Below, piece by piece: positions 49,789-60,105 of a stretch of DNA of 64,000 nt. The notes beneath the pieces were generated by a model, which saw nothing but the letters and a program-made list of their open reading frames with translations, was not told the origin of the DNA and did no database searches. The stretch is from the NCBI GenBank assembly GCA_015179045.1, contig WHUZ01000005.1, forward strand, positions 682,001 to 746,000, written 5' to 3'. Position 1 is the first letter of the stretch. Every line of letters starts with the position of its first letter. The stretch is from Kalaharituber pfeilii. Its lineage: Eukaryota > Ascomycota > Pezizomycetes > Pezizales > Pezizaceae. A program made the translations under genes and the position numbers.

Positions 49789-52172
49789 TCACCCACCCTC
49801 TAACCCACCCCTCACAATAATCTCCTGCACATTTGTCCCCAGCTCGCCCACCTTTTGACTCCACTCCCTTGCTCCCTCTGGGCCCTCCCTGACCGTCACC
49901 ATCGACGTCCTCACGTCCCAAGTAAACCACCATCCGGTCCTTCTCGTCGCCACCTTTTCACCCCCAAACTCCTCCCTCAGCCTCTGAATCAGCCTAGGTA
50001 CCTCCACGGTCAACAATGCGTTGTTGACCGAATTCCGCGAAAAAATGTTCCCAAACGACCCCGCGACGACCAACCTGATGTCCCTTGCCAGGATTGCCGT
50101 CGCGGCTTGCTCTCGGCTGCTCCCGCAGCCAAAGTTAAACCCAGAGACTAAAATGTCGCCTGGCTTGGCTACCTCCCGGAAAGACGGATCGTAGTTCTCC
50201 ATGCAGACCTGTGCCATAGTATCGGGGGTGATGTTGTCTTGGTACGTGTACTTGCCTGGGTATATGCCATCCGTGTTGATGTTGTCCGAATCGCAGAAGA
50301 GGAGCTCACCGGAGAGGAGCGGGGGAAAGCCAGGGAGGATGGGGATACTGGTGGATGAAGGAGACAAGGAGGAAGAGCTGGCGGGGGCGGATTTGGTGGT
50401 GGTGGAGGAGGAGGAGGAGGAGGGAGAAACGGCGATGGAGATGTTGCGGACGACGTCAGTAGATGTGGAACCATCGCTCAATTCGGACGGGGGAATGTAG
50501 TTTCCCGGCCCGGAGATGTGTCCTTTGATAGCGCTGGCCGCTACCACTTCCGGCGATGCCAAATACGCAAACGCATCTCTGCTCCCCATGCGCCCCTTAA
50601 AATTGCGGTTCGTTGCACTGATGCCTACCTCGCCTGCCTCGAGGAGGCCCGCACCTAACCCGATACACGGCCCACAGCCCGCGGGGAGGGGCTTTGCCCC
50701 CGCCCGGAGCAAGGTCTGCCAGTCTCCGTTCTTTTCCGCGATAGCCTGCTCAAAGGTGCTCGCTGGCGCAATGTAGAACTCGACCCCTTCCGCCACTTTG
50801 GGCACATCGGTCGGTATTGGGGCTGCTGGACTAGAGGAACGAGCGCGAAACACGTTGGCAGCGGCTGCGATGTCAGACGCTCGCGAGTTTGTGCACGAGA
50901 CAAGGTACGCTTTCTGAATCTTGATCTTTTGTTGCTCGAGCTGGGCGACGGGTGTTGCGGCTTTGACCGAGTTGGGGCCGGCCACGTGCGGGGAGAGAGT
51001 CGAGAGATCGAGGGTGAGGTGTTTTGCGTAGGTGGCGCCCCAGTCCGCAGAGAGGGTTCGGATAGGGCTATGGATGAACATGTCGATGCGTTCGTGGTTC
51101 ATGCGGGGGTGGGTACTGTGGGAGTTGCGCTTGACTAATGGCTCACGTATGCCAAATTCTGTCGCTTTGGATCGTAACCATTGAATCAGGACATTGTCGA
51201 TCGGGAACAGCCCCGAAAGCGCGCCCCACTCCGTCGTCATGTTTGCGATTGCGAGCCTGTCATCAACGGGGATTGACCCCATAGTTTGTTCGGAGCCTAC
51301 AAACTCAATTGCATGGTTGAGCACCTCGTCATTATTGAAGAGGCCGCAGAGGGCGACGATGACGTCTTTACCCGTGACGCCCTTGGGGAGTACACCCCTG
51401 AGCTCGACTTTGGCGACGGGGGGGATCTGCCACCAGGTTTGCCCTGTAGCCCAGATTGACGCTGCGTCGGTGCGCACGATCGGAGTGCCTAGGCATCCTA
51501 CCGCACCGTACATATTCGAGTGAGAATCTGAAGCCACTGTCATTGTCCCCGGCCAAGCGTATCCCTCTTCAACCATAATCTGGTGCCCAATGCCTCGTCC
51601 GGCAGGGTAAAAGTCCACCCCTTGCATCCTTGCAAACTTTTCAATGTTCTCGTACTTCTTGAGGTTTGCCTCACTCTTGTTCTGCACGTCGTGGTCGAGC
51701 GTCATGACGATTTGCTCGCGGTCGTGGATCTTGGTGGCGCCGATGGACATGAATTTGGTGGCGACGGGCCACGAGTTGTCGTGGGTCATGCAGTGGTGCG
51801 GCTTGATAGAGACGTAGTCGCCGCTTTGGACGTATTTGTTCGGGGGGAGGCCGGTGGCATAGCGCTGGACGATCTTCTCGGTGAGGTTTTGGGCAGTGCC
51901 GGAGGTGACTGTTGCGAAGGATTTGAGATTGGAGCGGGCGAGGAGGGCGGTGGAGGGCCGGAGGACAGTGTAGGGCTGGCCGCGGACGATGTGCGAAGGG
52001 AAGCGTGGGAGATGGAGGTGCCGGAGCTGAGAGCGGAGAGATGAATGACAGTTAGCCAAAGCACGGGTGGGGCGACGTCTTGCGAGGGAGGGAGGAGGGA
52101 GGAGGGAGGAGGGAGGAGGGAGGAGGGAGGAGGGGAGTGAGGGAGAGAATAGCGGGCACTCACGAGACGCAT
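49789..52172 (-). CDS. LYS4: Homoaconitase, mitochondrial (lysine biosynthesis)
   Basis: Exon 1 is nine bases (52172-52164, Met-Arg-Leu), then a 137-nt intron with a GGAGGGA-type repeat and a GGCTAACTG branch site, then exon 2 at 52026-49789; 748 residues. The enzyme interconverts homocitrate and homoisocitrate in the alpha-aminoadipate pathway. The N-terminus ([20 protein letters not shown]) is Arg-rich, as expected for mitochondrial import. Aconitase-family landmarks are [51 protein letters not shown], the 4Fe-4S cysteines in [10 protein letters not shown] and PAGCGPCIG, and [14 protein letters not shown] in the swivel domain. The [11 protein letters not shown] opening and GRGIGHQIM fit homoaconitase better than isopropylmalate isomerase. 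An Ala/Ser/Thr-rich linker (about residues 555-590) separates the two halves. Confidence 0.93.
52082..52136. repeat. GGAGGGA tandem repeat inside LYS4 intron 1
   Basis: About seven units of GGAGGGA/GGGAGGA in direct order. On the coding (minus) strand it is a CCTCCCT pyrimidine tract between the donor and the branch point, so it may influence splicing of the nine-base first exon. Confidence 0.8.
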
Positions 52173-52801
52173 TGCTGCGATGGAAACGGAAACGGGGGAC
52201 AAATGGGGGGGTATCTCAGTTCGGACGCAAATGCTCGACAACGTGCGACGCAGTGCAGCTCTGTAAAATGAGAGCAGGATGAGGATGCGCGATATGCGCC
52301 GGCTGGCTGGTGGACATGTAGTTATAGGGGACGCCTGCCCAAGGACATGCCCGTGATTGTGGAACTATCGTGAATTGGCTGTCTTGGTTTGACCTCAGCA
52401 AAGTTTCTGCGGGGACCACGATGGGGCGGGGCCTGCATACGCTCACGTGACAGCGGGAGGTCTGCGTGGGTGCGCATGCAATATGCAGCGCGGCGAAGAC
52501 GCAAAGGCTGATGCACGCAAGCCGGCATAACCGGCTCACGTAAGCCCGAGCACGTGCGCTCCCCCATGCCCATGCCCAGCCCCGTGCCGCGCCGGCGCTT
52601 TCCACCCGCCCCGAAGCGAGCGCACGGCAACAGAGCTGATCACACCAGCACATCCACACGCACACCCAATCCACCTCGCTCGTTTCCCCCCTCCCCCCCC
52701 CAGCACCGGAGCCCCAACTTCCACTCCCTTCTGCAGATCGGAGCCTCTACAGCCGAACTATCGCTACAATAGGAAGCACCAAACCCCAGCGGACTCCCCC
52801 C
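52173..52801. promoter_or_regulatory. Divergent promoter region LYS4 / EMC4
   Basis: About 630 bp between divergent starts, GC-rich (notably 52430-52700). The overlapping frames in it look like chance GC-rich frames. No Lys14-type motif could be assigned with confidence. Confidence 0.45.
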
Positions 52802-53473
52802 ATGAAGCCCGCAAAGATATCCGCCTCCCCCCCCAGCCCCCAATGGGTCATCGACATCTCCAACATCCCCAACGTCTCCCGCCCCACCTCGCAGTCCCGC
52901 ATCCCCGACCCTCCCGGCTTCGGCGGAAACAGCAACGCCGGCGGCGGCAAACAGGTACCGCCCTTCCCCCCCTTCCAATTCATATCTACCCACACTAACC
53001 CCGATCCCGCCGTCCCCTCTTCATAGAAAGCACCCCCTGCCAAACCCCCCCCCTCCCAATCCGAAACCGACACCCTCTTCCTCAAAAAATCCTGGGAACT
53101 TGCTCTCTCGCCCACCAAATCCCTCCCCATGAACTTCATCATGATGTACATGTCCGGCAACACGCTGCAAATCTTCAGCATCATGATGGTCTGGATGCTC
53201 TTCACGAACCCGCTGAAGGCCATCGCGAATGTCAATGCGACTTTTAGACGGTTCGACAACGAAAGGACCCATGCGCGGCTTCTGACGGTCAAGATGGTTT
53301 ATGTGGCGCTGCAGGTGCTGGCCCTCGGCTTGGGAGTGTGGAAAGTGAATGGGATGGGACTGCTGCCGAATCGGAGAAGTGATTGGTTGGCGTGGGAGAA
53401 GGTTAGATTGCCGTTGGAGCAGGTGGGCGTCGGGCAGTTTTTTGACGCGAGCGGGGGAGGAAGTGCACGTTAG
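52802..53473 (+). CDS. EMC4: ER membrane protein complex subunit 4
   Basis: Exons 52802-52954 and 53027-53473 join in phase 0 (199 residues, near the family's usual size). EMC4 is a cytosol-facing membrane subunit of the EMC insertase. The family block is clear: LFLKKSWELALSPTKSLPMN, then FIMMYMSGNTLQIFSIMMVW and LFTNPLKAIANVNATF, then a second helix (LLTVKMVYVALQVLALGLG) and the end block WKVNGMGLLPNRRSDWLAW. The N-terminal 75 residues are Pro/Ser-rich and probably disordered, as in other fungal EMC4 proteins. Divergent from LYS4. Confidence 0.92.
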
Positions 53474-54735
53474 CAAGTGAAGTGAGTTTGATACCATAGC
53501 GGGGGTGGATATGGAAAACAGGATATCCATTCTTGGCTTTTTGGATCCTGTGCGTCCAAGTTTTGTGTGGGGTTTGATGAGTGATGAGTGATGTTGCGAT
53601 GTTGAAGATTTGATCATTCGTTTTTATCTTCAGATGGAGCTTGTTATTTACCTTAGACATTTCAACTACTTGAAGCTCTCATAACGCCCTTGTGTGGTGC
53701 AATGGGGCTTTCTGTTTTTTTTTTCTATAGCGTGGATGGGGTGGCATATATACATAAGTATATCCGTACAATTTCTCCCATCAACCAAAAAATCATTATA
53801 CTACATACCTGGAATTCGATTGACTCAAAGCCTTTGATATGATATTATTCTCAAAGTAGACAATCTACAGAAATGTAGAAAAGAATAGTATCATACGCTC
53901 CCTTTCTTCCCTCATCCAACCTCCTGTCGTCCGTCTTCCCCTTGACTCTTCCAGCCCCTCTGTATAGCCCTCACCCCCGCCCTCCTCCTCACTCTCTAGT
54001 ATACCCAGAATATAAACCGGACGAGTTGTACACGTTGACCAAGATGCCCGTCATGAGCAGGACGTGTGCAATTACTAGGGCGGGTTCAGATAGATTTGGA
54101 GAACGCTGATACGGGAGAAGAGGATAGGTATGATGTAGTTGGAAATAGGGGATGTTTGAAGAGCTGGCTGGTCCGGGGGTGGTAGTATGAGGAAAACATC
54201 AGAATAAGGATTCCCTAGAGTATGTGCGTGGATTTTCTCTTTTTGTAACCCTAACAGTTCGAGTTGGAGGTGAGGGGAGATGAGCTGAAACGAGGGTTTA
54301 ATTAATTTAGATGCCCTTCCACCCCCCCTATCTTCCTGACGTTACCCTCATCCCCCATCGTTATCACGTCACATTTTACAAAGTAATGTATGTACCTAAG
54401 GCCACCGTTATCATACATAAGTACATAAGTGCAGGCACAAAAAAAAAAAAAAAAAAAAAGAGAAAAAGAAAGAAGCTAACAGGGCAAGGGAAGCAAGGGG
54501 TAATAAGATATTTCGTGAGTTACCAAATGGGATAGAATCGTAGCTAGAAAGCATAGATTGCTCAAATGCCTCAAAATGACCTTATTTATTACGTTTGCAT
54601 GCAGGATGCATTAAATTATATTAATGCCATGATTCTAATTATACCCAATCCCACCCCCACCCCACCCCCACCCCACCCCCACCCCCCACAACCCTTACTA
54701 TGAGAAATCCGCCACCATCGTCCACTCACCCCGCT
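53474..54735. other. Convergent intergenic region EMC4 / LIN1
   Basis: No gene is recognised. A poly-A run lies at 54440-54459 and a CCCCCA microsatellite at about 54650-54688. The rest is 3' flanking sequence of both genes plus roughly 700 bases of unassigned DNA. Confidence 0.45.
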
Positions 54736-56415
54736 TCACCTCATTCCCCTCATCCCCCGCCACCCTCGCCCCCCTCGCCCCCTCCACACCATTCCCCCTA
54801 CAAAAACCTTTCTAAACTCAATCCCTGCACCCGCAAAAAAACCAGCCACATTCCACGCCGCCATCTCCGCCGACGAGTACGGGCCGTAAACCGTCCCGCC
54901 GTCACGGCCATCAAGCCATTTATATTCCCATTTCGTTTCCGCTGTAGATGGGGAGGAGGAGGAGGAGCTGGAGGGGTTCGCAGGAGGCGGCTGCGTGGGC
55001 TCTGCGGATGAGGGTGCAGGATCGGACGAGGAGGTGGTGATTGTGGTGGTGATTGTGGTCGGGATTGGAGGTAGTGGTGACACCGAGCGGGACTTTGGCT
55101 TCAGTCCCAGGGATGGCTGCGGAAGCTGGGGAGGCTGCGGCAGCGCAGCGACCGAGCCAGGCTCCGGGGGCCGCCAGTCTTCGCCGGTTTCGCGCCGGTA
55201 CTGGCGCATGAGGAGTTCACGCGTGGCATCGTATATCTCAAGATCGCCTCGGGACAATAGCAAGTCAGCGGCGCCTGTTAGCCGCTCGATGAGCGTCTTA
55301 TAGTACCGGTCTAGCGCCTGTGCAGGGGAGGAGGACTCAGGCGGCGGAGGCTCTTTCGAGCCGTTGACCACATCCATGTTATCGGATGTGACTGTATGGT
55401 TACCAGCCTTCCTCCTCAGCTTCCACTTCGGAACCTTCTTCCCTCCCACCGCGGACTCGTTCTCCCTTATAGTCTTTTCCACCTCCTTCACCTTCCTCTT
55501 CCGCTCCTGTCCTATGCGCGCCAGCGCCTCCAGAATCGTCTCGCCCGTTTCCAATCCCGAAATCAGGGTGCTTAGCATATCGCTCGTAAGGACCTCGTCC
55601 TCTGCTACCATCCGTTTCCGCATTTCCTGCTCTCGCCTCTCGTGCGCTTCCCTTGCCTTGCGCATGTCGCGTCGGGAGACGCCTTCCAACCAACTATCGT
55701 GTACTGCGTCAACGTCCACTGCGTTCCGGATAAAATTTCCCGCAGCGTCGAATCGGCCCTCTTCCATCTCAGAGCGCATGTTGAAAGCATCGAGTTTCGG
55801 CGCATGCCTTTTCAGCGAGCCTAATCCTAGCTCTGGATCTAGGTTTTCAAGGCTCTTTTGCACCGTGTCTTCCGCGTCAGAGGAGTCCGATTCTGAATCG
55901 GGCTCGCCGGGTTTGCCCTTGCCTTTGCGGTCGTCGAGGTGGACGTGCTCGGCCTCGTTATCGAATTCCTGCCCCTCGATTTCGTCGAGCTCTAAAAACC
56001 GTACTTCCTTCTTGCCGTTCTTTAGCCGCGTTTTTGCGCCGCCAGATTCCTCTTCATCGTCGTCGTCATCATCCCTCCCGCCAAACATATCATCGTCATC
56101 TTTCGCCTGTTCGCGCCTCGGTTTGTCGACTTTCCGCTCATATCCTTCATTCGAGCTGTCACTTTCATAACCCTCAAGCTTCACTGCCCCACGCTTGACT
56201 TTGCGACCACCGGCCCCAACGGAGTCGAGGTCGAGGACAGCATCGTCGAGGGTGCCGCCGGCGCGCGAGGAGTCGGAGGCGTCGACGGAGAGGGTGGAGG
56301 GGTTGCGGGGATCGAATTTGGGGCGTTTGGATTGGCGGCTGGCGGAGGTAGAGGAGTCGCCGGGGGCGGAGTAGGTGGGGCCGCGCTTGGGGTTGGCAGG
56401 GGGCCGGGTCGACAT
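54736..56415 (-). CDS. LIN1: Lin1/CD2BP2-like GYF-domain protein (U5 snRNP assembly)
   Basis: The open frame extends upstream, but the Met at 56415 (MSTRPPANPKRGPTYS) is the likely start, giving 559 residues. The first 200 residues carry acidic and basic blocks (KRPKFDPRNPS; DDDMFGGRDDDDDDEEE; VRFLELDEIEGQEFDNEAEH), as in CD2BP2/Lin1. DAFNMRSEMEEGRFDAAGNF followed by DSWLEG is the characteristic central motif. A C-terminal GYF domain begins at KWEYKWLDGRD with YGPYSSAEMAAWN and GFFAGAGIEFRKV. In animals and yeast this protein binds Prp8 or Dib1 in immature U5 snRNP and leaves before tri-snRNP formation. The last 20 residues (Gly/Arg/Met-rich) may be a run-on past an unrecognised splice site. 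It starts opposite the CENP-O-like gene. Confidence 0.85.
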   Translation of the reverse strand: MSTRPPANPKRGPTYSAPGDSSTSASRQSKRPKFDPRNPSTLSVDASDSSRAGGTLDDAVLDLDSVGAGGRKVKRGAVKLEGYESDSSNEGYERKVDKPRREQAKDDDDMFGGRDDDDDDEEESGGAKTRLKNGKKEVRFLELDEIEGQEFDNEAEHVHLDDRKGKGKPGEPDSESDSSDAEDTVQKSLENLDPELGLGSLKRHAPKLDAFNMRSEMEEGRFDAAGNFIRNAVDVDAVHDSWLEGVSRRDMRKAREAHERREQEMRKRMVAEDEVLTSDMLSTLISGLETGETILEALARIGQERKRKVKEVEKTIRENESAVGGKKVPKWKLRRKAGNHTVTSDNMDVVNGSKEPPPPESSSPAQALDRYYKTLIERLTGAADLLLSRGDLEIYDATRELLMRQYRRETGEDWRPPEPGSVAALPQPPQLPQPSLGLKPKSRSVSPLPPIPTTITTTITTSSSDPAPSSAEPTQPPPANPSSSSSSSPSTAETKWEYKWLDGRDGGTVYGPYSSAEMAAWNVAGFFAGAGIEFRKVFVGGMVWRGRGGRGWRGMRGMR

Positions 56416-56732
56416 GGTGGTATATGCTTGTGCTTGTATTGGGGGGGGGGGGTGGTGGTGGTGAGGTGATGTCAGGTACAGCTGGAGCAGCTTGGTGTTA
56501 CGTAAGCGGTGGAGCGCCAAGACCGGAGGCTTGGCAGCAACGGCACGGGACGGGCGCAGGGACTCAGCGTTCAGGTTCCGCCTGCACACACGCTCCCCGA
56601 CGCCGCCCGCTCCTCCCCCCGCCCCCCCTCCGCGCTCGCCGCGATGGTCCAGCAAGCAGCCACGCCCTCCCCTCCGCGTCCCCCCGCGCCCTCTCGGCCC
56701 GAGGCCCCTCGGTCTCCCCCGTCGGCGCCCAG

Positions 56733-57934
56733 CGAGGGAGCGAGGACGGCTGCAACGTCGATCTTGCCGCCTTGGAGGCGCAGAGTGCGCTCCCATCCGC
56801 CCCCCCCCCTCGCCCCACCACCTCAAGGCCCTTCAACGCGCGGAAACGATGGTGTATGCTAACTGAGATGTGATGCATGAGCGTAGTCCGCGCCCTCGAG
56901 TCCCAAAAAGCCCAGCTCGCCGCCCAAATCACCTCCCTTCGGTCCGTCAGCACCATGTCGAGGTTCAATAACAATTCCACTTCCACCTCTACCCCCACCT
57001 CTAACTCTAAGACCACAACCTCTACCGCTCCCCCCCGCTCCTCATCTTCCTCCGCAGAAACCTCCGCCTCAACATCCCTCGACAGCCCTTCCCACCCTCT
57101 CGATGCTGCCCTCCTCGCGGCCTCAGTCACCCGCACCCAGTCCCTCGCCGCAACCCAGCTCGAGAACGGGTACCGCATGGCCGGCATCACTACCTTCTTC
57201 GTCAAAGATCCCGCACCCGGAGGCGAGAAATTAGTTGGAATTCGTATCGAGTCCTTTGCGAAGTGTACGTTTTCCATTTGTCAATGCTTCCCCACCCATA
57301 CCAAATTTACCTACAGCGCCAACTAACATCTCAAACAGCTAAGTTCTTAGCACCATACTACCTTCTCCTCACGCTGCGCCCCATCCGCTCCAACAAATCT
57401 GACCGCTCTTCCTCCACCACAACGGCGCCCGTAGAATCCTACTACGCCCTGCATCGTGCCACCATCCCACCCTTTCTGAATCTGTCGTCACTCGCGCAGC
57501 GTTATCTCCCGCCCAACGTGCCCACCTCCAAACAACAACTAGAGAGGCTCGTGAGAGAGTTGAGGAGAAGGATCGCAGCTTTCAACAGACGCGGGGAAGC
57601 TCTAGAGAAAATTCAGTTTCGAGTACAGAAGAGGAATTTGGGAGATGATACGACGGGCTCGGCTGAACCTGAGGAGCGGGAGGGAGGGTTGGGGCTGGGA
57701 AAGATGAGGAGGATATCATGGGATGAGGCAAGAGAGAATGTGGAGGTGGAGTGGGGGACGTTGGAAGGAGGGAGAAAGGTCATAGCGACGATAAGACTGG
57801 CAGAGGACGGGAGTGTGGAGAGGTCTATTGTTATGGAGTATGTTGGGGACGGTGAAGGAAAGGGGGCACAGAGAATGAGGAGGGTGGAAAGGAGGTTGAA
57901 GGTGGAGGGGGTGAAAGTGTTGAGGAGGGGGTGA
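56733..57934 (+). CDS. CENP-O/Mcm21-like kinetochore protein (start uncertain)
   Basis: The coding exons I trust are 56733-56784, 56887-57264 and 57339-57934. The first junction turns LAALEAQ plus IRALESQKAQLAAQITSLRS into one continuous coiled coil, and the intron has a TGCTAACTG branch site. No ATG stands in the frame of the first exon close by; the nearest solution is an ATG at 56644 spliced to 56733 through a weak GTCCAG donor, which is speculative. A later in-frame Met at 56877 lies in the intron. The core reads GYRMAGITTFFVKDP, LVGIRIESF, PYYLLLTLR, YALHRATIPPFLNLSSLAQR and LERLVRELRRRIAAFNRR, the pattern of the CENP-O/Mcm21 subunit of the inner-kinetochore COMA/CCAN complex. Low-complexity Ser/Thr region at its residues about 45-90. 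Confidence 0.75.
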
Positions 57935-58188
57935 CTCAGAGATGTAGCGGAGGGAGCCCCTGCCATGGTTTATGGGCGCGTCTTTATCACGTACTTAGTC
58001 ACGTTTTGTAATTCAGTCCATTGTTTTTATGGGGTTTGGTTGTTGTTTTGATGGCCGCCAATTTGTGTATACTGGTATGCTTTATTAAGTATTAATGGTA
58101 CATAAAGTGTTTTTTATCACCATGTTCTTCCCCCAATGTCAATCGTTTCTCTGCCAGTAGTTATCAACCCGTCAGGGCTAAATAGTAC

Positions 58189-59728
58189 TCACAACTCAAC
58201 CACCACTGGCCCCTCCCCTTCCTCCTCTTCCTCCTCCCCTAACAACCCCGCAAGCTCCAACTCCACCATCTCCCCATCCTCCAACTGCACCATCCCCCTC
58301 TTCACCACCTTGCTCGTGTCGACCGTCCACCCAAGCTTGTCCTCCACTAGCCTTTCCAACTGCCCAAACCTCTCCAGTAGTGCTTCGAGCTGTCGGTGAG
58401 TCTTTTGATGCTCGCCGACGGGAGGGGGCAGGTCAGATTGGATTCGGTGTAGTGTGCGGAGGAAGGTGCGGAGGAGGCGGGGGATGTTGGGGGTGGCAGC
58501 AGTGCTATTACTGCTGCTGGATGACTCTGCAAGGAACTTGGGAATGTATGTGGCGGCGCCGGCATCGTTTTCGTCCTCATCGTCGACTGAGCTTGCTCGA
58601 GTCCCAGGATCACCCCCACTCCCGCTACCATCATTCCCACTGCTCGCGGATCTTGCGGCAGTGAAACAGCTTAGCCCTGTTCCAAGTTGTGCCAGCAATA
58701 CATCCATCAATCTCACGTAAAATTCAGGGTGTGTGAGCACTCTCGTCTCGCATGTGAAGCACAGCGCCAGGATCCTCTTCCACGCCTCTCCGCACGAGAA
58801 ATTCGACAGCGTCAGTGCGTGTAGGAACGTGAGTTGCAACTCCGCCAGTAGCTCTTTATCTCCAGTGGATATCGTTGCGGTGCCCGAAGCGGTCGTATCT
58901 ATGTCTACTGCGTTGGTATCCTCCGACTTGGGTGCAAGATGCGTTTCCACCAGATGCCCCAAATACCAAGTTCTATCCGTCGCCGCCAACGTCCTCTCCC
59001 GCCCCGTCGCATCCTGTGGAAAAGTCCTCCTCAAATCAATTGGAAGCAAGTTCAAAGTCTGATCCTGCTCCCCCCCTTCATCTGCCTCTCCTGCACTTCC
59101 ACCACCCCTTTCGGCAATGGTATCTTTACTAAGATATCATCGTCCCTATCCTGCGGCGCCGACGCCGTCGCCTCGACTCTCCACAGCCCCAATGACCTCC
59201 CCGCCTTCCCACCTAAGATCCTCTCCAATGTGCCCTCCCCAATTTCCCCTGTCAGCTCCCTCCATACCCGTGGATCCCCCGCCTCTTTGACCCCAGCTCC
59301 ACCTCTTGCCCTATACTCCACCAACGAGCACCCATACCACCACTTGACCCAATCCCGGGCCACCATCTCTCTTTGCTCCACCTCTATTTCCTCCCCACTA
59401 ACTAGCCTTTGTCTCTCGTCATCCCACTTCAATACCACAGTCGACCCAGCCGCTCCCGACGCCCGGAACCAAATCCCGTGCGAGGGGTAAAGTCGCTGTA
59501 GGGGCCAGGAGAGAGGTAGAGGTGATGCAAACCGGGAGGAATGAGCTTTATGCCATGGAACGGGTGGGTTTGTGGCGTGGAGGAAGTGGTGAAGGAGAAG
59601 AGGTCTAGGCCGATGAAGGTGGAGAGGGGCAACGAGAGGAGGATTAGGGAGGTGAAGTGGGGCTGGGTGGATGGGGCGGGAGGGGAGGCATTGGAGTCAG
59701 CGGCGGGTTTATTGTTGATGTCCGGCAT
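58189..59728 (-). pseudogene. AAR2: AAR2 splicing factor with a single-base frameshift
   Basis: Start at 59728. Exon 1 runs to 59185 and exon 2 from 59128 to 58189. The first part (FIGLDLFSF, HGIKLIPPGLHHLYL, PRTGF) and the continuation in the next frame (FRASGAAGSTVVLKW, RDWVKWWYG, NLLPIDLRRTF) are all Aar2-like. One extra base in the AAA run at 59471-59473 would join them in frame with the 56-nt intron and give 494 residues, so the deletion is small and local. Aar2 binds Prp8 and escorts U5 snRNP during its maturation. Exon 2 (NLLPIDLRRTF to the end) has no stop. The intron donor (GTGGAG) is weak and could be different. Because the rest is intact and the gene is normally important, a sequencing or assembly error in the homopolymer is the simpler explanation than true loss. 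Confidence 0.8.
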
Positions 59729-60105
59729 TGAATTTCGAGGTTTCTGGAAGTTGTTGTGTTGGTTGAGCTAGAGTCGGGAGGAATGTGACGTCGTTGTTGA
59801 CAGGGATGGGGAGAGGTTAGGAAATTTTGGGAATTTTTCTTTCTAGATTTGCCTCTACACACGCTGTCGAAAAAATGCGACATTCATTTTCTTTTGGTTG
59901 ACACTTGATAATCCAATATAAGATGAATTATTTTACAAACTATTACAGAAGGTCTACTACATGTATATATTTACGCCACCTCTATAGACAAGACCGTTAT
60001 TTTTTTATCTTACCAAAAATTGCAGGCCTTGGTCAAGCCAATCGATGTGTGATATTCCCTCTCGTGCAACACAGGCAAAAAACGTATTTGCGTCTTTAGT
60101 ATCCT
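59729..60105. other. Spacer between AAR2 start and ETF-alpha stop
   Basis: About 380 bp, AT-rich in the right part. It must contain the AAR2 promoter and the 3' end of the ETF-alpha gene, both read leftward. No coding sequence. Confidence 0.5.

Noticed and set aside
49789..52059. Annotation as 3-isopropylmalate isomerase (LEU1) because of the adjacent LEU2.
   Set aside because: The N-terminal presequence, [24 protein letters not shown] and the overall block order match mitochondrial homoaconitase better.
59500..59545. A 37-nt intron in AAR2 (donor GTTTGC, acceptor CTACAG) as an explanation for the frame change.
   Set aside because: It would remove conserved residues after IPPG and still leave the wrong phase; a one-base deletion explains the data better.
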